Assembly (NCBI RefSeq): GCF_013113735.1
Contig: NZ_CP053346.1
Span: 5,098,001-5,162,000, forward strand
Source: Sphingomonas sp. AP4-R1
GTDB lineage: Bacteria > Pseudomonadota > Alphaproteobacteria > Sphingomonadales > Sphingomonadaceae
Direction of reading: 5' to 3'
DNA: 64,000 nt
A model generated the notes under the pieces. That model was given only the letters and a program-made list of their open reading frames with translations, was not told where the DNA came from and ran no database searches. Positions 1-9,344 of the stretch are shown here, piece after piece. Numbering within the stretch: position 1 is the first letter of the stretch; each line of letters opens with the position of its first letter. The position numbers were made by a program, and so were the translations under genes.

Positions 1-453
1 CCCCTGCCACTGAACCGCCGTGAGATCGCTACGCGGCGATGGGTCTATTACACAGAGCGCCCCGAGTGGCGTACCGTCATCGGCGATCAACGGTGCGCCT
101 GCATAGAAGCGGATATAGGGTTCCCCCAGTACAAACGGATTGCTCGCAAAACGAGGGTCCTGACTGGCATCCGCGACAACCATGATTTCTTGGTTCAGCA
201 TCGTGTGGGCGCAGAAAGAAACATCGCGCGCTGTCTCGCGAGCATCGAGCCCCGTCCGCGCCGGAAATGATTGACGGTCTGCCTCGACAAAACTCACGAG
301 CGCGATCGGAGCGTCGCACAGCGTCGCGGCAAAATCGGTGATTGCAGTCAGCCGTGGATCGTCGGTGAGGCCGTCCAGATCATAGCTTTGCATCACGATC
401 TTACGGTCGGATTCGCTAAACTTCGATGCAGCCAAATCAATCACATCGGACAT
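1..453 (-). CDS. GAF-domain sensor protein, N-terminal part (C-terminus beyond the window edge)
   Basis: The reading frame is open from an ATG at 453 to the window edge, about 150 residues. It reads as a GAF domain: a DDPRLTAITDFAATLCDAP stretch, a VSFCAHTML segment and GAPLIADDGTPLGALCVID, the usual pattern of GAF domains at the start of bacterial histidine kinases or diguanylate cyclases. An in-frame TGA lies just upstream and AGGAAT is near the start, which supports this start. The output domain is outside the window, so kinase or cyclase cannot be decided. Confidence 0.75.
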   Translation of the reverse strand, partial: MSDVIDLAASKFSESDRKIVMQSYDLDGLTDDPRLTAITDFAATLCDAPIALVSFVEADRQSFPARTGLDARETARDVSFCAHTMLNQEIMVVADASQDPRFASNPFVLGEPYIRFYAGAPLIADDGTPLGALCVIDPSPRSDLTAVQWQG

Positions 454-559
454 CAACGCTGCTCATTCCTTACATCAACCGGGGTAATTCCTGTAGCCGA
501 CCATAACGCGCGACTGAGGGCAAAGGGGTCACCTATCGTCGCCCGATCGAAATAGTCCA

Positions 560-771
560 TCAGGCGTGCGGACGATGTCCCGTGATCGCGTCCAACCCGC
601 GCCGTGCCAGATATTGTACGCCCCAACCGATCGCAAAGGTCATCACCAACGGCGCGGCTGCTTTGACGGCGCCTTCGATGAGATAGCCCTTCAGCGCACC
701 GCTGACGCCCGAGCCCCCTCGTCACGATCGATCTCGGCACCGATCAGTATTCCAAGGTCATTGTTGATCAT
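560..771 (-). pseudogene. Small membrane-associated protein gene with a one-base frameshift in a G run
   Basis: An ATG at 771 follows a good GGAAAACG ribosome site and codes for MINNDLGILIGAEIDRDEG, then hits a stop after 26 codons. A one-base shift at a run of five Gs (about 714-718) opens a frame coding for SGVSGALKGYLIEGAVKAAA followed by PLVMTFAIGWGVQYLARR, a plausible membrane segment, ending at a TGA at 560. Restored, it would be a protein of about 70 residues. The break could be real decay, a homopolymer read error or phase variation. No family recognised. Confidence 0.45.
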
Positions 772-783
772 CGTTTTCCTTTC

Positions 784-1173
784 TCAACCGACAGAGAGAT
801 CAGCGGGCGGGACGCCGTAGTAATTGGAAACCCGATCGGCGTAGGCCTGGTTGAAGTCCGGCGCGTTGTTCGACCAACTCGGTCCGCCCTCGAGCAGCCG
901 GCGATCGATCGTTACGACATAGCCGTCCGCCACGTGGTCATAGGCGAGAAGTTCAAACGGAAGCGGATAGTAGCTTTTGCCGATCCCTAGAAAGCCGCCG
1001 AGACTGAGCACGGCATAAGTGGCGCCACCTGTCCGCTTGTTGATCATGAAGCTGTAAACCGTACCGAGAGCATCACCGTCCCGAGTGGAAATTTTCGTTC
1101 CGTCTACCTTATTCGACGCCAAAAGCAGATTAGTCGGCACCGTGGTCGTTACGGCATCATTGCCATCCGTCAT
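784..1173 (-). CDS. PRC-barrel domain protein
   Basis: A 129-residue soluble protein. Residues about 10-85 carry PRC-barrel features: LLLASNKVDGTKISTRDGD, then LGTVYSFMINKRTGGATYAV and a SLGGFLGIGKSYYPLPFELL strand pair. Such proteins are common in alphaproteobacteria and are thought to bind RNA, protein or membrane partners; no specific role is known here. The start at 1173 is preferred because AAGGA lies seven bases upstream of it; an ATG six bases further upstream and longer in-frame starts lack that spacing. It stands alone on this strand. Confidence 0.8.
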   Translation of the reverse strand: MTDGNDAVTTTVPTNLLLASNKVDGTKISTRDGDALGTVYSFMINKRTGGATYAVLSLGGFLGIGKSYYPLPFELLAYDHVADGYVVTIDRRLLEGGPSWSNNAPDFNQAYADRVSNYYGVPPADLSVG

Positions 1174-1686
1174 GATCATATCCTTGGTTATCGGTCGGCA
1201 AACTGCCGTGGCCGCCGGGTGTTCCGTCGGAAAGGACAATCGCTCATGACCGGGTTTGCATGCTTTGCCGATCGTCCATTGCAAACCGTCTGATCGGCAG
1301 CTTGCGGCAGGACCAGACTTGCACAATCTTTCCGCTGGACGACCAAAGGTGGCCGGATGCTGCCGCGACAGCCAGACCCAAAATCGGACGCCCAGTGAGG
1401 TGCGGCGGCTTCCAATAAACGGACATACGTTAAGCTAGCTCACCGTCCAGACTACCGTTGATTTGCTACTCGGCGGGCTGACGCGGCCCGCCAAGTAGCG
1501 ATAGCTCTTTATATCGTGGGGCAAGCGGTTGCCTTTCTCCGGCGCGCACTTCACACCTTCGCCATGTCCCGGCCCCCGATCTCGCCGACTGTACCTACTT
1601 ACCCGCAATAACACGTTATAGCAGCTTTAGTGCGGGGCTGGAGCTGGGCATTACCGCCTCAGGGCTGGGTCACAGGTCTTTGTTGG

Positions 1687-2193
1687 TCAGCGAAGCTTCA
1701 GTGTATCGCCTTCAATCGAGACGAGGTCGAAGCGCGAGAGCATGCTCTGCCCCATTAGGCCGATGCCACTATTCGCCGGCATGACCATCACGGTCACGTC
1801 TTCGAAGGTACGTCCGGCGACGTCCATATGATCCAAGACGGCTCGGCTCATCGCGACCGTTCCCGCGCTCGTTATGACCCGCTGGTCGAATGTCAGCTTA
1901 TCCACGTCAACACCCATCCGGCGGGCTTCGGCCGTGGAGAGCATGATCGCGCTGGCGCCGGTATCGATCAATAGCCGAACTTGTCGACCATCGACGCTGG
2001 CGACTGCATAGAAGAAGCCATCCGCGCTACGCAGCAGATGACTGCTGTCGACGGACGGGGTCAGTGCCAGATCCGGGGTAATCACCCCGATCGACTGGCC
2101 GGGCCGTGTGGAACCGAGGGCGTAAGCGGTGGGCAGGCCTGCAGTAAGCAAAGAGGCCAGTGAGATGGCGAGAACGCCGAAATGTGCGGCCAT
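1687..2193 (-). CDS. Retropepsin-like aspartic protease, exported
   Basis: A 168-residue protein with a hydrophobic N-terminus ending near TAYALG, probably a signal peptide. The catalytic loop is LLIDTGASAIMLS with the nucleophilic Asp at about residue 77; GLMGQSMLSRFDLVSIEGD near the end matches the second conserved part of single-domain clan AA proteases (TIGR02281-like), which work as dimers with one Asp from each chain. The substrate is unknown. The gene stands between two single genes and shows no operon partner. Confidence 0.85.
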   Translation of the reverse strand: MAAHFGVLAISLASLLTAGLPTAYALGSTRPGQSIGVITPDLALTPSVDSSHLLRSADGFFYAVASVDGRQVRLLIDTGASAIMLSTAEARRMGVDVDKLTFDQRVITSAGTVAMSRAVLDHMDVAGRTFEDVTVMVMPANSGIGLMGQSMLSRFDLVSIEGDTLKLR

Positions 2194-2236
2194 GAGAATT
2201 TACCAGTGTATCGAAGCGATCGGTTCGATCAGCGTA

Positions 2237-2488
2237 TTACATAATGAGCAAGGCAAGCAGGACGGGCGGCGCCCAGCATGCCAGTGCCGCGCCGACGATG
2301 AACGCCGCTCGCGATCGAGGCATCCACTGGTTCTCAAGTGGAGCGATGGCGCGCGTCGAGCTTGGCGCGATGTGCCGTCCCTGCTCGCTGAGGGGTGCGT
2401 TTGCCGCACGGCCCAGATGATCGGGATGCACATAGATAAGGCTGGCCTCAGACGGCGTGAGAACAGGCGCAACAAGAATGATTGCCAT
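2237..2488 (-). CDS. Small hypothetical protein with C-terminal membrane helix
   Basis: An 83-residue protein starting at an ATG preceded by AAGGAAAACCTC, a good ribosome site. The first 50 residues are polar; the last part, RAAFIVGAALACWAPPVLLA, is a clear membrane segment at the extreme C-terminus, so a tail-anchored inner-membrane protein is likely. No family recognised. The frame extends upstream to 2611 but without a better start. Confidence 0.5.
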   Translation of the reverse strand: MAIILVAPVLTPSEASLIYVHPDHLGRAANAPLSEQGRHIAPSSTRAIAPLENQWMPRSRAAFIVGAALACWAPPVLLALLIM

Positions 2489-2611
2489 GAGGTTTTCCTT
2501 GATCGCCCGATCTCGCCCACGGTTGGCAGAGCGGGATCGGCGGCAAGGACATAAAGATCCGACGTCGACTCTGTTCCGGTCAAGTAACATTAACCATAAA
2601 TTATTATGCAT

Positions 2612-3311
2612 TAACTAACCGTATACCCAACGCCATTTTTTAATATTTACTACCGTCCATGAGAGTTCACATTGCTCTATTTAATAACTTGGCAAGTTTT
2701 GCAGTTGGCTATAATTGGCAGTTTTATACCACTTTCCATTTTTACTCGGCCCGGGATTCTAAACCACTATCGCTTGAACCCCAGGTGGCGATGTCGCGGC
2801 CGGCGTCGGTGATGGAGCGGCATCGAAACGCAGCTGGCCGATACCTTCTGCAATGCCCGGGGGCTCAAAACTTGGAGATTGGCCGAGCAACTTCATCCCA
2901 GCTCAGAGCAGCACCGCGTAAGAAGCCTTCCATTGCAGCCAACCCGACCACCCGCCGCATATGCCCGCACATGGGCAGATCCTGCCCGACGGCGGGTGCG
3001 ACCCATTCCCGGTCAAAAGACGACGTTCAAAGGGCCCTGCTCGCTTCCCAACACCAGACATTCGTTAATCGCGATCGAGGCGGCGATGTCGATAGGCAAG
3101 CAGTCGGTCAGCAAGGCGATAGTGGCAAGATTGAAGGGGCTGCGCTGGCGCCGTATTGGCAAGCAAGCATGCCCGCTTAGTGACAGGAAAGCGCCAGATA
3201 CGATTGCGTGAAAGAAAAACGTCACGCCTGCGTCACTGAAAGATCGCGCACCGAGCCTAGCCGCGGCCCCGATACGAAGGGGACATCATCCCCGACTCAC
3301 AGGGGCAAAAC
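2612..3311. other. 700-base gap without a supported gene
   Basis: The first 150 bases (about 2583-2760) are much richer in A and T than the surroundings and probably hold promoters. The rest is GC-rich but no frame looks like a protein on either strand. Just before the downstream receptor gene, 3279-3293 can form a small hairpin GGGGA-CATCA-TCCCC in the presumed leader. Confidence 0.4.
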
Positions 3312-5903
3312 ATGCGGAAAATCCTGCTTCCGGCCAGCGCCATCGGCGCGATCGCGGTCGCCACCTCGGCATACGGGCAGGCCGTCGCTGAGGCCGAGGA
3401 TGACGCGATCGTCGTCACCGGCCAGCGCGCGCAGCAGGAACGGTCGATCCAGGTGAAGCGCGATGCGATCGGCGTGGTCGATGTTTCCGCCGCCGACGAT
3501 ATCGGCCGCCTGCCCGATCGCAACGTGGCCGAGGTGGTCGAGCACCTTCCCGGTGTCGGCGTCACCTACGATCAGGGCGAGGGCCGCTACGTCGCGATCC
3601 GCGGCGTGCCCTCCAATCTCAACAATTACACGCTGAACGGAATGGAGATCGGCAATCCCGATGGCACCACCCGTTCGCTCCCGCTCGACATCGTCTCGGG
3701 CCAGCTGCTGAACCGCGTCGAGATCGCCAAGGTGAAGACGGCCGACATGGACGGCCAAGGCATTGGCGGCACCGTCAATCTCGTCACGCAGACGGCGTTC
3801 GACTTCAGGAACCGCACCAACATCGCCGTCAGCGGCAAGGCCGGCATCCAGCAGTTCAACAACAAGGTGCCCTATCAGGGTGATCTCACTGCCGGCACGC
3901 GCTTCGGCTCGGACGACCAGTTCGGCATCGTGCTGGGCGGCAGCTATTCGGACCGCAATTTCTACAGCATGGGCTTCTATCCGGATAACTGGAAGCCGGT
4001 GGCGGCCGCCGCGCGCGGCGGCCTCCCCGACAATATCAAATATACCCGCTACTCGCTCGATCGCGAGCGGATCAGCGGTGCGGGCTCGTTCGACTGGCAT
4101 CCCAGCGACACGCAGACCTTCTACGTGCGCGGCGTCTACAGCCGCTTCACCGAGAATGAGATCCGCCCGCGCTACCGCCTCGATTTCACCACCACCGCCT
4201 ATACGCTCAACCCGGACGGCCTGACCGGCTTCGCCAACGGCACCCCGAGCAGCGCCACCGGCACGCCCGGCAACGGCACGGAGCGGCGCGAGGATCTGCG
4301 GCTCGACTATAAGGTGAAGACGCTCGCCACCGGCATGGTCGGCGGCTCCAGCGAGTTCGGTGGCTTCAAGCTGGATTATGAAGGCGCCTACAGCCGCAAC
4401 ATCACGAACGACAAATACCCGCTCTGGCAGTTTCGCTGCAATCCGGGTCGCGTGACCTTTGACTTCAGCGACAAGATCTACGACGCCGCGCCCGTCACCG
4501 AATGCTCGGCCAACCAGATGCAGTTCCGCCAGTATCAGGAGTTCGACCAGCGCAACGTCGAGAAGATCTGGCAGGGCAAGGTGGACGGCACCTACGCGCT
4601 CGAGAGCCTGGATGCGGGCAGCTTCATCAAGGTCGGCGCCAAATATCGCGATACGTCGCGCGATTTCGATCAGGATCAGCCTACCTGGGTGCGCGCCAGC
4701 GCCACTGCGAACCGCTGGACGCTCGGCCAGTATAATCTCGGCGGCCCCGGCGTCTGCGTGAACCCCGACAGCGCCAACGTGAAGCAATGCTATTATAACA
4801 GCCCGACGTTCGACATCGATGCGCTGAAGGCGTTCACCGCCCAGAATCTCGGTGGCGCGCTGATGCCGCTGGATGCGGCCACCACGCTCTCCAACAATAC
4901 GATCGCCGATTTCCAGCTGAAGGAGAAGGTCGCCGCCGGCTATGCGATGGCGAACCTGAAGTTCGGCGCGCTCACGATCACGCCGGGCATCCGCTACGAA
5001 CACACGTCGCTCGACATCACCGGCTTCCGCCTCGTCGCCAACAGCACCACGATCCTGCCGGACGCGCGCCACAACACGTATGACGATTTCCTGCCGAGCC
5101 TGATCATCAAGGTCGCGCCCAGCGCCACCACCATTTTCCGCTTTGCCTATTCGAAAAGCCTCGGCCGTCCCGAATATAGCAATCTCAGCCCAGGCGGATC
5201 GATCAACAGCACGGACGGCACCGTCTCGCTCGGCAATCCCGATCTGAAGCCCTATCGTGCGGACAATTTCGATGCGACCGCCGAATGGTATTTCGCCAAG
5301 GGCGGCCTGCTCTCGATCGGCGCCTTCGCCAAGATCATCAAGAATCCGATCTTCAGCCAGACCACCGTGCTGCGCAACACCACCTATGCCGGCGTCGCTT
5401 ATTCGGTGCTGGGAATCACCCAGCCGCTGAACGCCGACAAGGGCGACATCATCGGCATCGAGGCCCAGTACCAGCAGCAGTTCACCTTCCTGCCCGGCCT
5501 GCTCTCCGGCCTCGGCATTTCGCTGAACGGCACGCTGACGGATTCGAACCTCACTCTGCCCGACGGCCGCAAGTCGACCTTCCCGCAGCAGTCCAAATAT
5601 CTCTACGGTGCCGAACTCTTCTATCAGAAGGGCATCGTCGAGGCCTCGATCGCCTATCACAATACCGGCCACTCGCTGCTTGCGATCGGCAGCCCCGCCT
5701 ACAACGATCAGTATAATGACGATCTGCGCCGCCTGGATGCCAAGGCCAGCGTCGCCGTGTGGCGCGACATCCGCGTGTTCGTCGAGGCGCAGAACCTGAC
5801 GGACGAGCCCACTCGCCAGTATCAGGCCGGCATCAAGGATTGGGTCGTCCAGAACGAACGCTATGGCCGCACCTATTATGCTGGCTTATCCGCGAAGTTC
5901 TGA
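3312..5903 (+). CDS. TonB-dependent receptor
   Basis: An 863-residue outer-membrane active transporter. A signal peptide ends near AYGQA; the TonB box region DDAIVVTGQRAQQ follows at about 30-42. The plug domain spans about 60-175 (VSAADDIGRLPDRNVAEVVE, then IRGVPSNLNNYTLNGMEIG) and the barrel fills the rest, ending in AGLSAKF with the terminal Phe needed for outer-membrane insertion. AGGGG lies seven bases before the start. The DIGRLPD plug type is common in sphingomonad and Caulobacter receptors for sugars or unknown nutrients. No neighbouring enzyme reveals the substrate. Confidence 0.92.
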   Translation: MRKILLPASAIGAIAVATSAYGQAVAEAEDDAIVVTGQRAQQERSIQVKRDAIGVVDVSAADDIGRLPDRNVAEVVEHLPGVGVTYDQGEGRYVAIRGVPSNLNNYTLNGMEIGNPDGTTRSLPLDIVSGQLLNRVEIAKVKTADMDGQGIGGTVNLVTQTAFDFRNRTNIAVSGKAGIQQFNNKVPYQGDLTAGTRFGSDDQFGIVLGGSYSDRNFYSMGFYPDNWKPVAAAARGGLPDNIKYTRYSLDRERISGAGSFDWHPSDTQTFYVRGVYSRFTENEIRPRYRLDFTTTAYTLNPDGLTGFANGTPSSATGTPGNGTERREDLRLDYKVKTLATGMVGGSSEFGGFKLDYEGAYSRNITNDKYPLWQFRCNPGRVTFDFSDKIYDAAPVTECSANQMQFRQYQEFDQRNVEKIWQGKVDGTYALESLDAGSFIKVGAKYRDTSRDFDQDQPTWVRASATANRWTLGQYNLGGPGVCVNPDSANVKQCYYNSPTFDIDALKAFTAQNLGGALMPLDAATTLSNNTIADFQLKEKVAAGYAMANLKFGALTITPGIRYEHTSLDITGFRLVANSTTILPDARHNTYDDFLPSLIIKVAPSATTIFRFAYSKSLGRPEYSNLSPGGSINSTDGTVSLGNPDLKPYRADNFDATAEWYFAKGGLLSIGAFAKIIKNPIFSQTTVLRNTTYAGVAYSVLGITQPLNADKGDIIGIEAQYQQQFTFLPGLLSGLGISLNGTLTDSNLTLPDGRKSTFPQQSKYLYGAELFYQKGIVEASIAYHNTGHSLLAIGSPAYNDQYNDDLRRLDAKASVAVWRDIRVFVEAQNLTDEPTRQYQAGIKDWVVQNERYGRTYYAGLSAKF

Positions 5904-6119
5904 TGATCGCGCCATGAACCGCTGATCGTAACATTGACCCAAAACCGGTCGTTCGCGTCCCCATCCCTACGTTCCAACTTCGGTCATTCGTTCAGGAGAG
6001 CGAGACGTGCTCCCGACTGTGTTTTCGCACGGATCGGCCGATCTCGCGGCGTTGGAGACGGGCGACGCTGATCGCGCGATCTATCCGATCCACGTGTCAG
6101 GTGCCGCCCGTTCATCTGC

Positions 6120-6851
6120 CTACACTTGTCGCATGCCTCCATCGACGCAGAGTTCGGCGCCGGTAATAAAGCTGGCTTCGTCGCTAAGCAGGAAGACAGC
6201 CGCATCCGCAACTTCGTCGGCGCGCGCCATGCGGCCGAGCGGAATCGGCGCGATGAGCATCTGCCGCATCTCCTCGGATACCGCAGCCATCATGTCCGTA
6301 TCGGTCGGTCCCGGCGCGACGACATTGACGCGGATCCGTCGCGGCGCCAGCTCGGCCGCCCAGCTGCGGGCATAGGAGCGCAGTGCCGCCTTGGTCGCTC
6401 CGTAAGTACTGAACGGCGTGACGCCCATCACGTCGGCGATCGAGCCGACCAGCACCACCGATGCTCCGTCGCTGAGCACGGGCAGCGCCGCCTGGATCCC
6501 AAACAGCGCGCCGCGCACGTTGACGGCGAAGTGCCGGTCGAAATGCTCGCCAGTTTCCTCGACGATCGTTGCCGGCTCCGACAATCCGGCGTTAAGCACT
6601 AGCGCGTCAATGCGACCATGCAGACGCTTGGCCTCGGCCACGACTTGCTCAAGATCGCCTTGGGACGCCGCGTCGGCTTCGACGCCGTGCGCCGATGGAC
6701 CGATACTCTCAGCCGCGGCGGCTACCTCATGCGACCGACGTCCGGTCAGAAGGACCGTGGCCCCTTCCTTCGCGAGCCCGCGGGCGGTCGCGAGACCAAT
6801 TCCTTTCGCCCCACCGACTACCAGCGCGACCTTGCCTGCCATTCTTGCCAT
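6120..6851 (-). CDS. SDR family oxidoreductase
   Basis: A 243-residue classical short-chain dehydrogenase/reductase. The cofactor loop is VVGGAKGIGLATA (TGxxxGxG type) near residue 10, NAG occurs in VLNAGLS, and the active site has the Ser of GSIAD and the YGATKAA pair (YxxxK). FITGAELCVDGGMRQV is the usual C-terminal region. The start at 6851 has AAAGGG six bases upstream; the frame continues upstream but overlaps the divergent regulator. The HxlR gene on the other strand, with a palindrome between them, probably controls it. Substrate unknown. Confidence 0.9.
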   Translation of the reverse strand: MARMAGKVALVVGGAKGIGLATARGLAKEGATVLLTGRRSHEVAAAAESIGPSAHGVEADAASQGDLEQVVAEAKRLHGRIDALVLNAGLSEPATIVEETGEHFDRHFAVNVRGALFGIQAALPVLSDGASVVLVGSIADVMGVTPFSTYGATKAALRSYARSWAAELAPRRIRVNVVAPGPTDTDMMAAVSEEMRQMLIAPIPLGRMARADEVADAAVFLLSDEASFITGAELCVDGGMRQV

Positions 6852-6880
6852 CTTCAGCCCTTTCATTCGAGATGGCGAAC

Positions 6881-6901
6881 CAGATATACGAAGCATATCT
6901 G
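6881..6901. promoter_or_regulatory. Inverted repeat, candidate HxlR operator
   Basis: CAGATAT-ACGAAGC-ATATCTG is a perfect 7-base inverted repeat with a 7-base spacer, placed between the divergent SDR and HxlR genes. This is the expected layout for a HxlR-type dimer controlling its own gene and its neighbour. Confidence 0.6.
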
Positions 6902-6932
6902 CTATCAAGAACGCACTCGGAGTAGCGTAGAT

Positions 6933-7331
6933 ATGGCGAGCGATACCGACCTGCAGGCCCTGTCGTGCAAGGCGATGATAGACGTGCCTCGTATCCGCCC
7001 AGTGCTGGACAAGATCGCAGACAAGTGGACGATCATGATCCTGACGGTGCTGTGCCCTCAACCAGCACGCTTCAACGAGATCAAGCGACGGCTCGACGGC
7101 ATCACCCACAAATCGCTCGCTGATGCACTGAAGCGCTTGGAACGCCATGGACTGATCACCCGCACTGTGATCCCAACTACCCCGATCGGTGTCGTCTATA
7201 CGATTACGTCTCTAGGCCACTCGCTTCGCGAACCCTTCGAAGCGCTATGTTCTTGGGCGCTGGATCAGGAGCAGGCGATGGCAGAGGCAGTGACCGCATA
7301 TGACAAATCGCGGAATTCGTCGGTCCGTTGA
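6933..7331 (+). CDS. HxlR-family winged-helix regulator
   Basis: A 132-residue protein. It matches the HxlR family: a Cys near the N-terminus (LSCKAMIDVPRIRPVLDKIA), the DKWTIMIL segment, then RFNEIKRRLDGITHKSLADA for the recognition helix and GLITRTVIP for the wing. Members often sense electrophiles or quinones and repress an adjacent reductase; here the divergent SDR gene is the obvious target. The start at 6933 sits just after the palindrome at 6881-6901. Confidence 0.9.
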   Translation: MASDTDLQALSCKAMIDVPRIRPVLDKIADKWTIMILTVLCPQPARFNEIKRRLDGITHKSLADALKRLERHGLITRTVIPTTPIGVVYTITSLGHSLREPFEALCSWALDQEQAMAEAVTAYDKSRNSSVR

Positions 7332-7421
7332 CCTACATTCTGCCATTCGCAGCAAGGCAGGTGCTGCCGGAAAGATGTCGTTCTTTTATATAGCGCAAAG
7401 GGCTCTTTGAGCCGCTGACGG

Positions 7422-8315
7422 TCAGCACCGATCATCCAGATAGGCCGCGAGTTCCTCGGCCGTCCCGTTCGGAAAGGACTGCCGCAGATACTCCAGGAGC
7501 GCCGATACCCTGGCGTTCAGCAGGCGTCGCGAGGGATAGAGCGCCCATAGCGCGACGCGTGAGGCCGGGACATCACCCCACGCGATCAGCCGCCCTCTTG
7601 CAATGTCCCCGCTGACCAGCGAGAGGGGCAAGCGGGCCACGCCGGCACCAAGACGCACCGCATCTCGTATCATCACCAGCGAGGATAATCGGAGCACCGG
7701 ATCGATCGCGATCGCGCGTTGCCCATCGGTGGTGTCGATCGTCCAGCTACTTTCGACGTCGCGGTCGCGCACCACAGCAGGAAAGATGCCGCCTGCCAGC
7801 GGCGACACGTCAGGGGCAGCAACGACGACCAGTCGGTCGTGAAGGAAGGGCCGGCCCACCAGCGCATCGTCCGCTGTCGGATTTACCCGGATGACCAGAT
7901 CATAACCTTCCTCGATCATGTCGACCGCGCGATCGTCGGTCGTGACCTCTAGCCGAACATCGGGATGGCGCTGCGCGAACCCGGCCGCCAGCCGCCCCAT
8001 CGCGGTCTGAGAGAAGAGAAGCGGCGCGCTGATCCTGAGGCGTCCACGGACTGCTGCGCTGCCCGATGCGATCGCGATCGTTGTCTCCTCCAGCTCGGCG
8101 AGCAGAGCGCCTGCCCTCTCGGCCAGCGCCCGGCCCTCCTCGGTCAGCTTGAGGTCGCGCTGGCCGCGCTCGAATAGGCGCAAGTCGAGCGCGGACTCCA
8201 GCTCCGACACGCGGCGCGACAGCGTCGCCTTGGGCCTGCGCGCGGCGCGCGCGGCTTTGCCGAAGCCGCCATGGCGGGCGACCAGCGTGAAATCGGCGAG
8301 CGCGAGCAGGTCCAT
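7422..8315 (-). CDS. LysR-family transcriptional regulator
   Basis: A 297-residue protein with the N-terminal winged helix (residues 1-60: GFGKAARAARRPKATLSRRV, then LESALDLRLFER) and a periplasmic-binding-like effector domain after about residue 90 (RGRLRISAPLLFSQ, EGYDLVIRVNP). It is divergent from the NmrA-like gene at 8417 and probably controls it. GGTGGA precedes the start. A small GGCTC-TTT-GAGCC hairpin (7401-7413) lies in the convergent gap with the HxlR gene. Confidence 0.9.
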   Translation of the reverse strand: MDLLALADFTLVARHGGFGKAARAARRPKATLSRRVSELESALDLRLFERGQRDLKLTEEGRALAERAGALLAELEETTIAIASGSAAVRGRLRISAPLLFSQTAMGRLAAGFAQRHPDVRLEVTTDDRAVDMIEEGYDLVIRVNPTADDALVGRPFLHDRLVVVAAPDVSPLAGGIFPAVVRDRDVESSWTIDTTDGQRAIAIDPVLRLSSLVMIRDAVRLGAGVARLPLSLVSGDIARGRLIAWGDVPASRVALWALYPSRRLLNARVSALLEYLRQSFPNGTAEELAAYLDDRC

Positions 8316-8416
8316 ATCGTTCCACCCATGAGACGGCGCGTCCAGATTGCGCGTCTAGTTGCCGTACCATGGATCACGCATCTTGCTCGGGTCAGCAAGA
8401 TCCAAGGAGAAGCCCC

Positions 8417-9283
8417 ATGACCATCCTCGTAATCGGCGCCACCGGACGCGTCGGCCGCCATGTCGTCGAACAGCTCGTCGCTCGCGACGCCTCTGTCAGC
8501 GTCCTCACCCGTGATCCTGCCAAAGCGGCGTTTCCGGCCGGTGTCGATGTTGCCAAAGGCGATCTGCTCGATATCGACTCCCTGCGCGCGGCCTTTGTCG
8601 GCGTGAGGACGCTGTTCCTGCTCAACGCGGTGACCGGCGACGAATTCACCTAGGCGATCGTGACGCTCAACGTCGCGCGAGAGGCCGGTGTCGATCGCGT
8701 CGTCTATCTGTCGGTGTTCGATGCCGACCGCGCCGTCAACGTACCCCACTTCGCAGTGAAATCGGGTGCCGAGCGGATGCTCGAGGCGATGAACTTCGGT
8801 GCCACCATTCTGCGTCCGACCTACTTCATCGACAACGAAGCGATGGTGAAGGGCGTAATCCTTCAGCACGGCGTCTATCCGATGCCGATCGGTGGCAAGG
8901 GCGTGGCCATGGTCGATGCGCGCGACATCGCCGAGATCGCGGCGATTGAGCTGATCCGGCGTGACCGCGCACCTGAAAAGCTGCCAATCGAGACGATCAA
9001 CGTGGTCGGTCCCGAAACGCTGACGGGCGAGGACGTGGCAGCGATATGGTCCGACGTCCTCGGCCGCCCCATCGCCTATGGCGGCGACGATCCCAGCGGC
9101 TTCGAACAGAATATGGCGACGTTCATGCCGCGCTGGATGGCCTATGAGATGCGGCTGATGGCCGAGCGCTACGTCAGCGACGGGATGATCCCGGAGACCA
9201 GCGACCGCGAGCGCCTGGCTAACATGCTTGGCCGACCCCTGCACGACTATCGCGAGACGGCAGTCCGGCTCGCTTCCGCTTGA
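8417..9283 (+). pseudogene. NmrA-like NAD(P)-binding protein gene with an internal TAG stop
   Basis: From the ATG at 8417 (AAGGAGAAGCCCC before it) the frame codes for a Rossmann fold, MTILVIGATGRVGRHVVEQL, and continues in one frame to a TGA at 9281-9283, but codon 79 (8651-8653) is TAG. The flanks DEFT and AIVTLNVAREAGVDRVVYLS are what an intact NmrA/atypical SDR protein shows, and relatives often have Gln there, so a single CAG-to-TAG change is the simplest cause. Read through, the protein is 288 residues. As written only 78 residues are made, so the product is probably lost unless the stop is suppressed or an assembly error. Confidence 0.8.
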
Positions 9284-9344
9284 TCTTCGGGCTGCGGCCC
9301 GGCGGCCAGCGGATGGGTACCCGCCGGCCGCCGGGTTTCACACG

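Noticed and set aside
3297..5672. 791-codon open frame antisense to the TonB-dependent receptor
   Set aside because: It follows from GC-rich third positions of the real gene. The encoded sequence is low-complexity (Ala/Glu/Ile/Arg rich) and the plus-strand frame has full receptor features.
8144..9244. 366-codon open frame antisense to the NmrA-like gene and running into the LysR gene
   Set aside because: The sequence is His/Asp/Arg-rich without a domain, and both genes it overlaps are recognisable.
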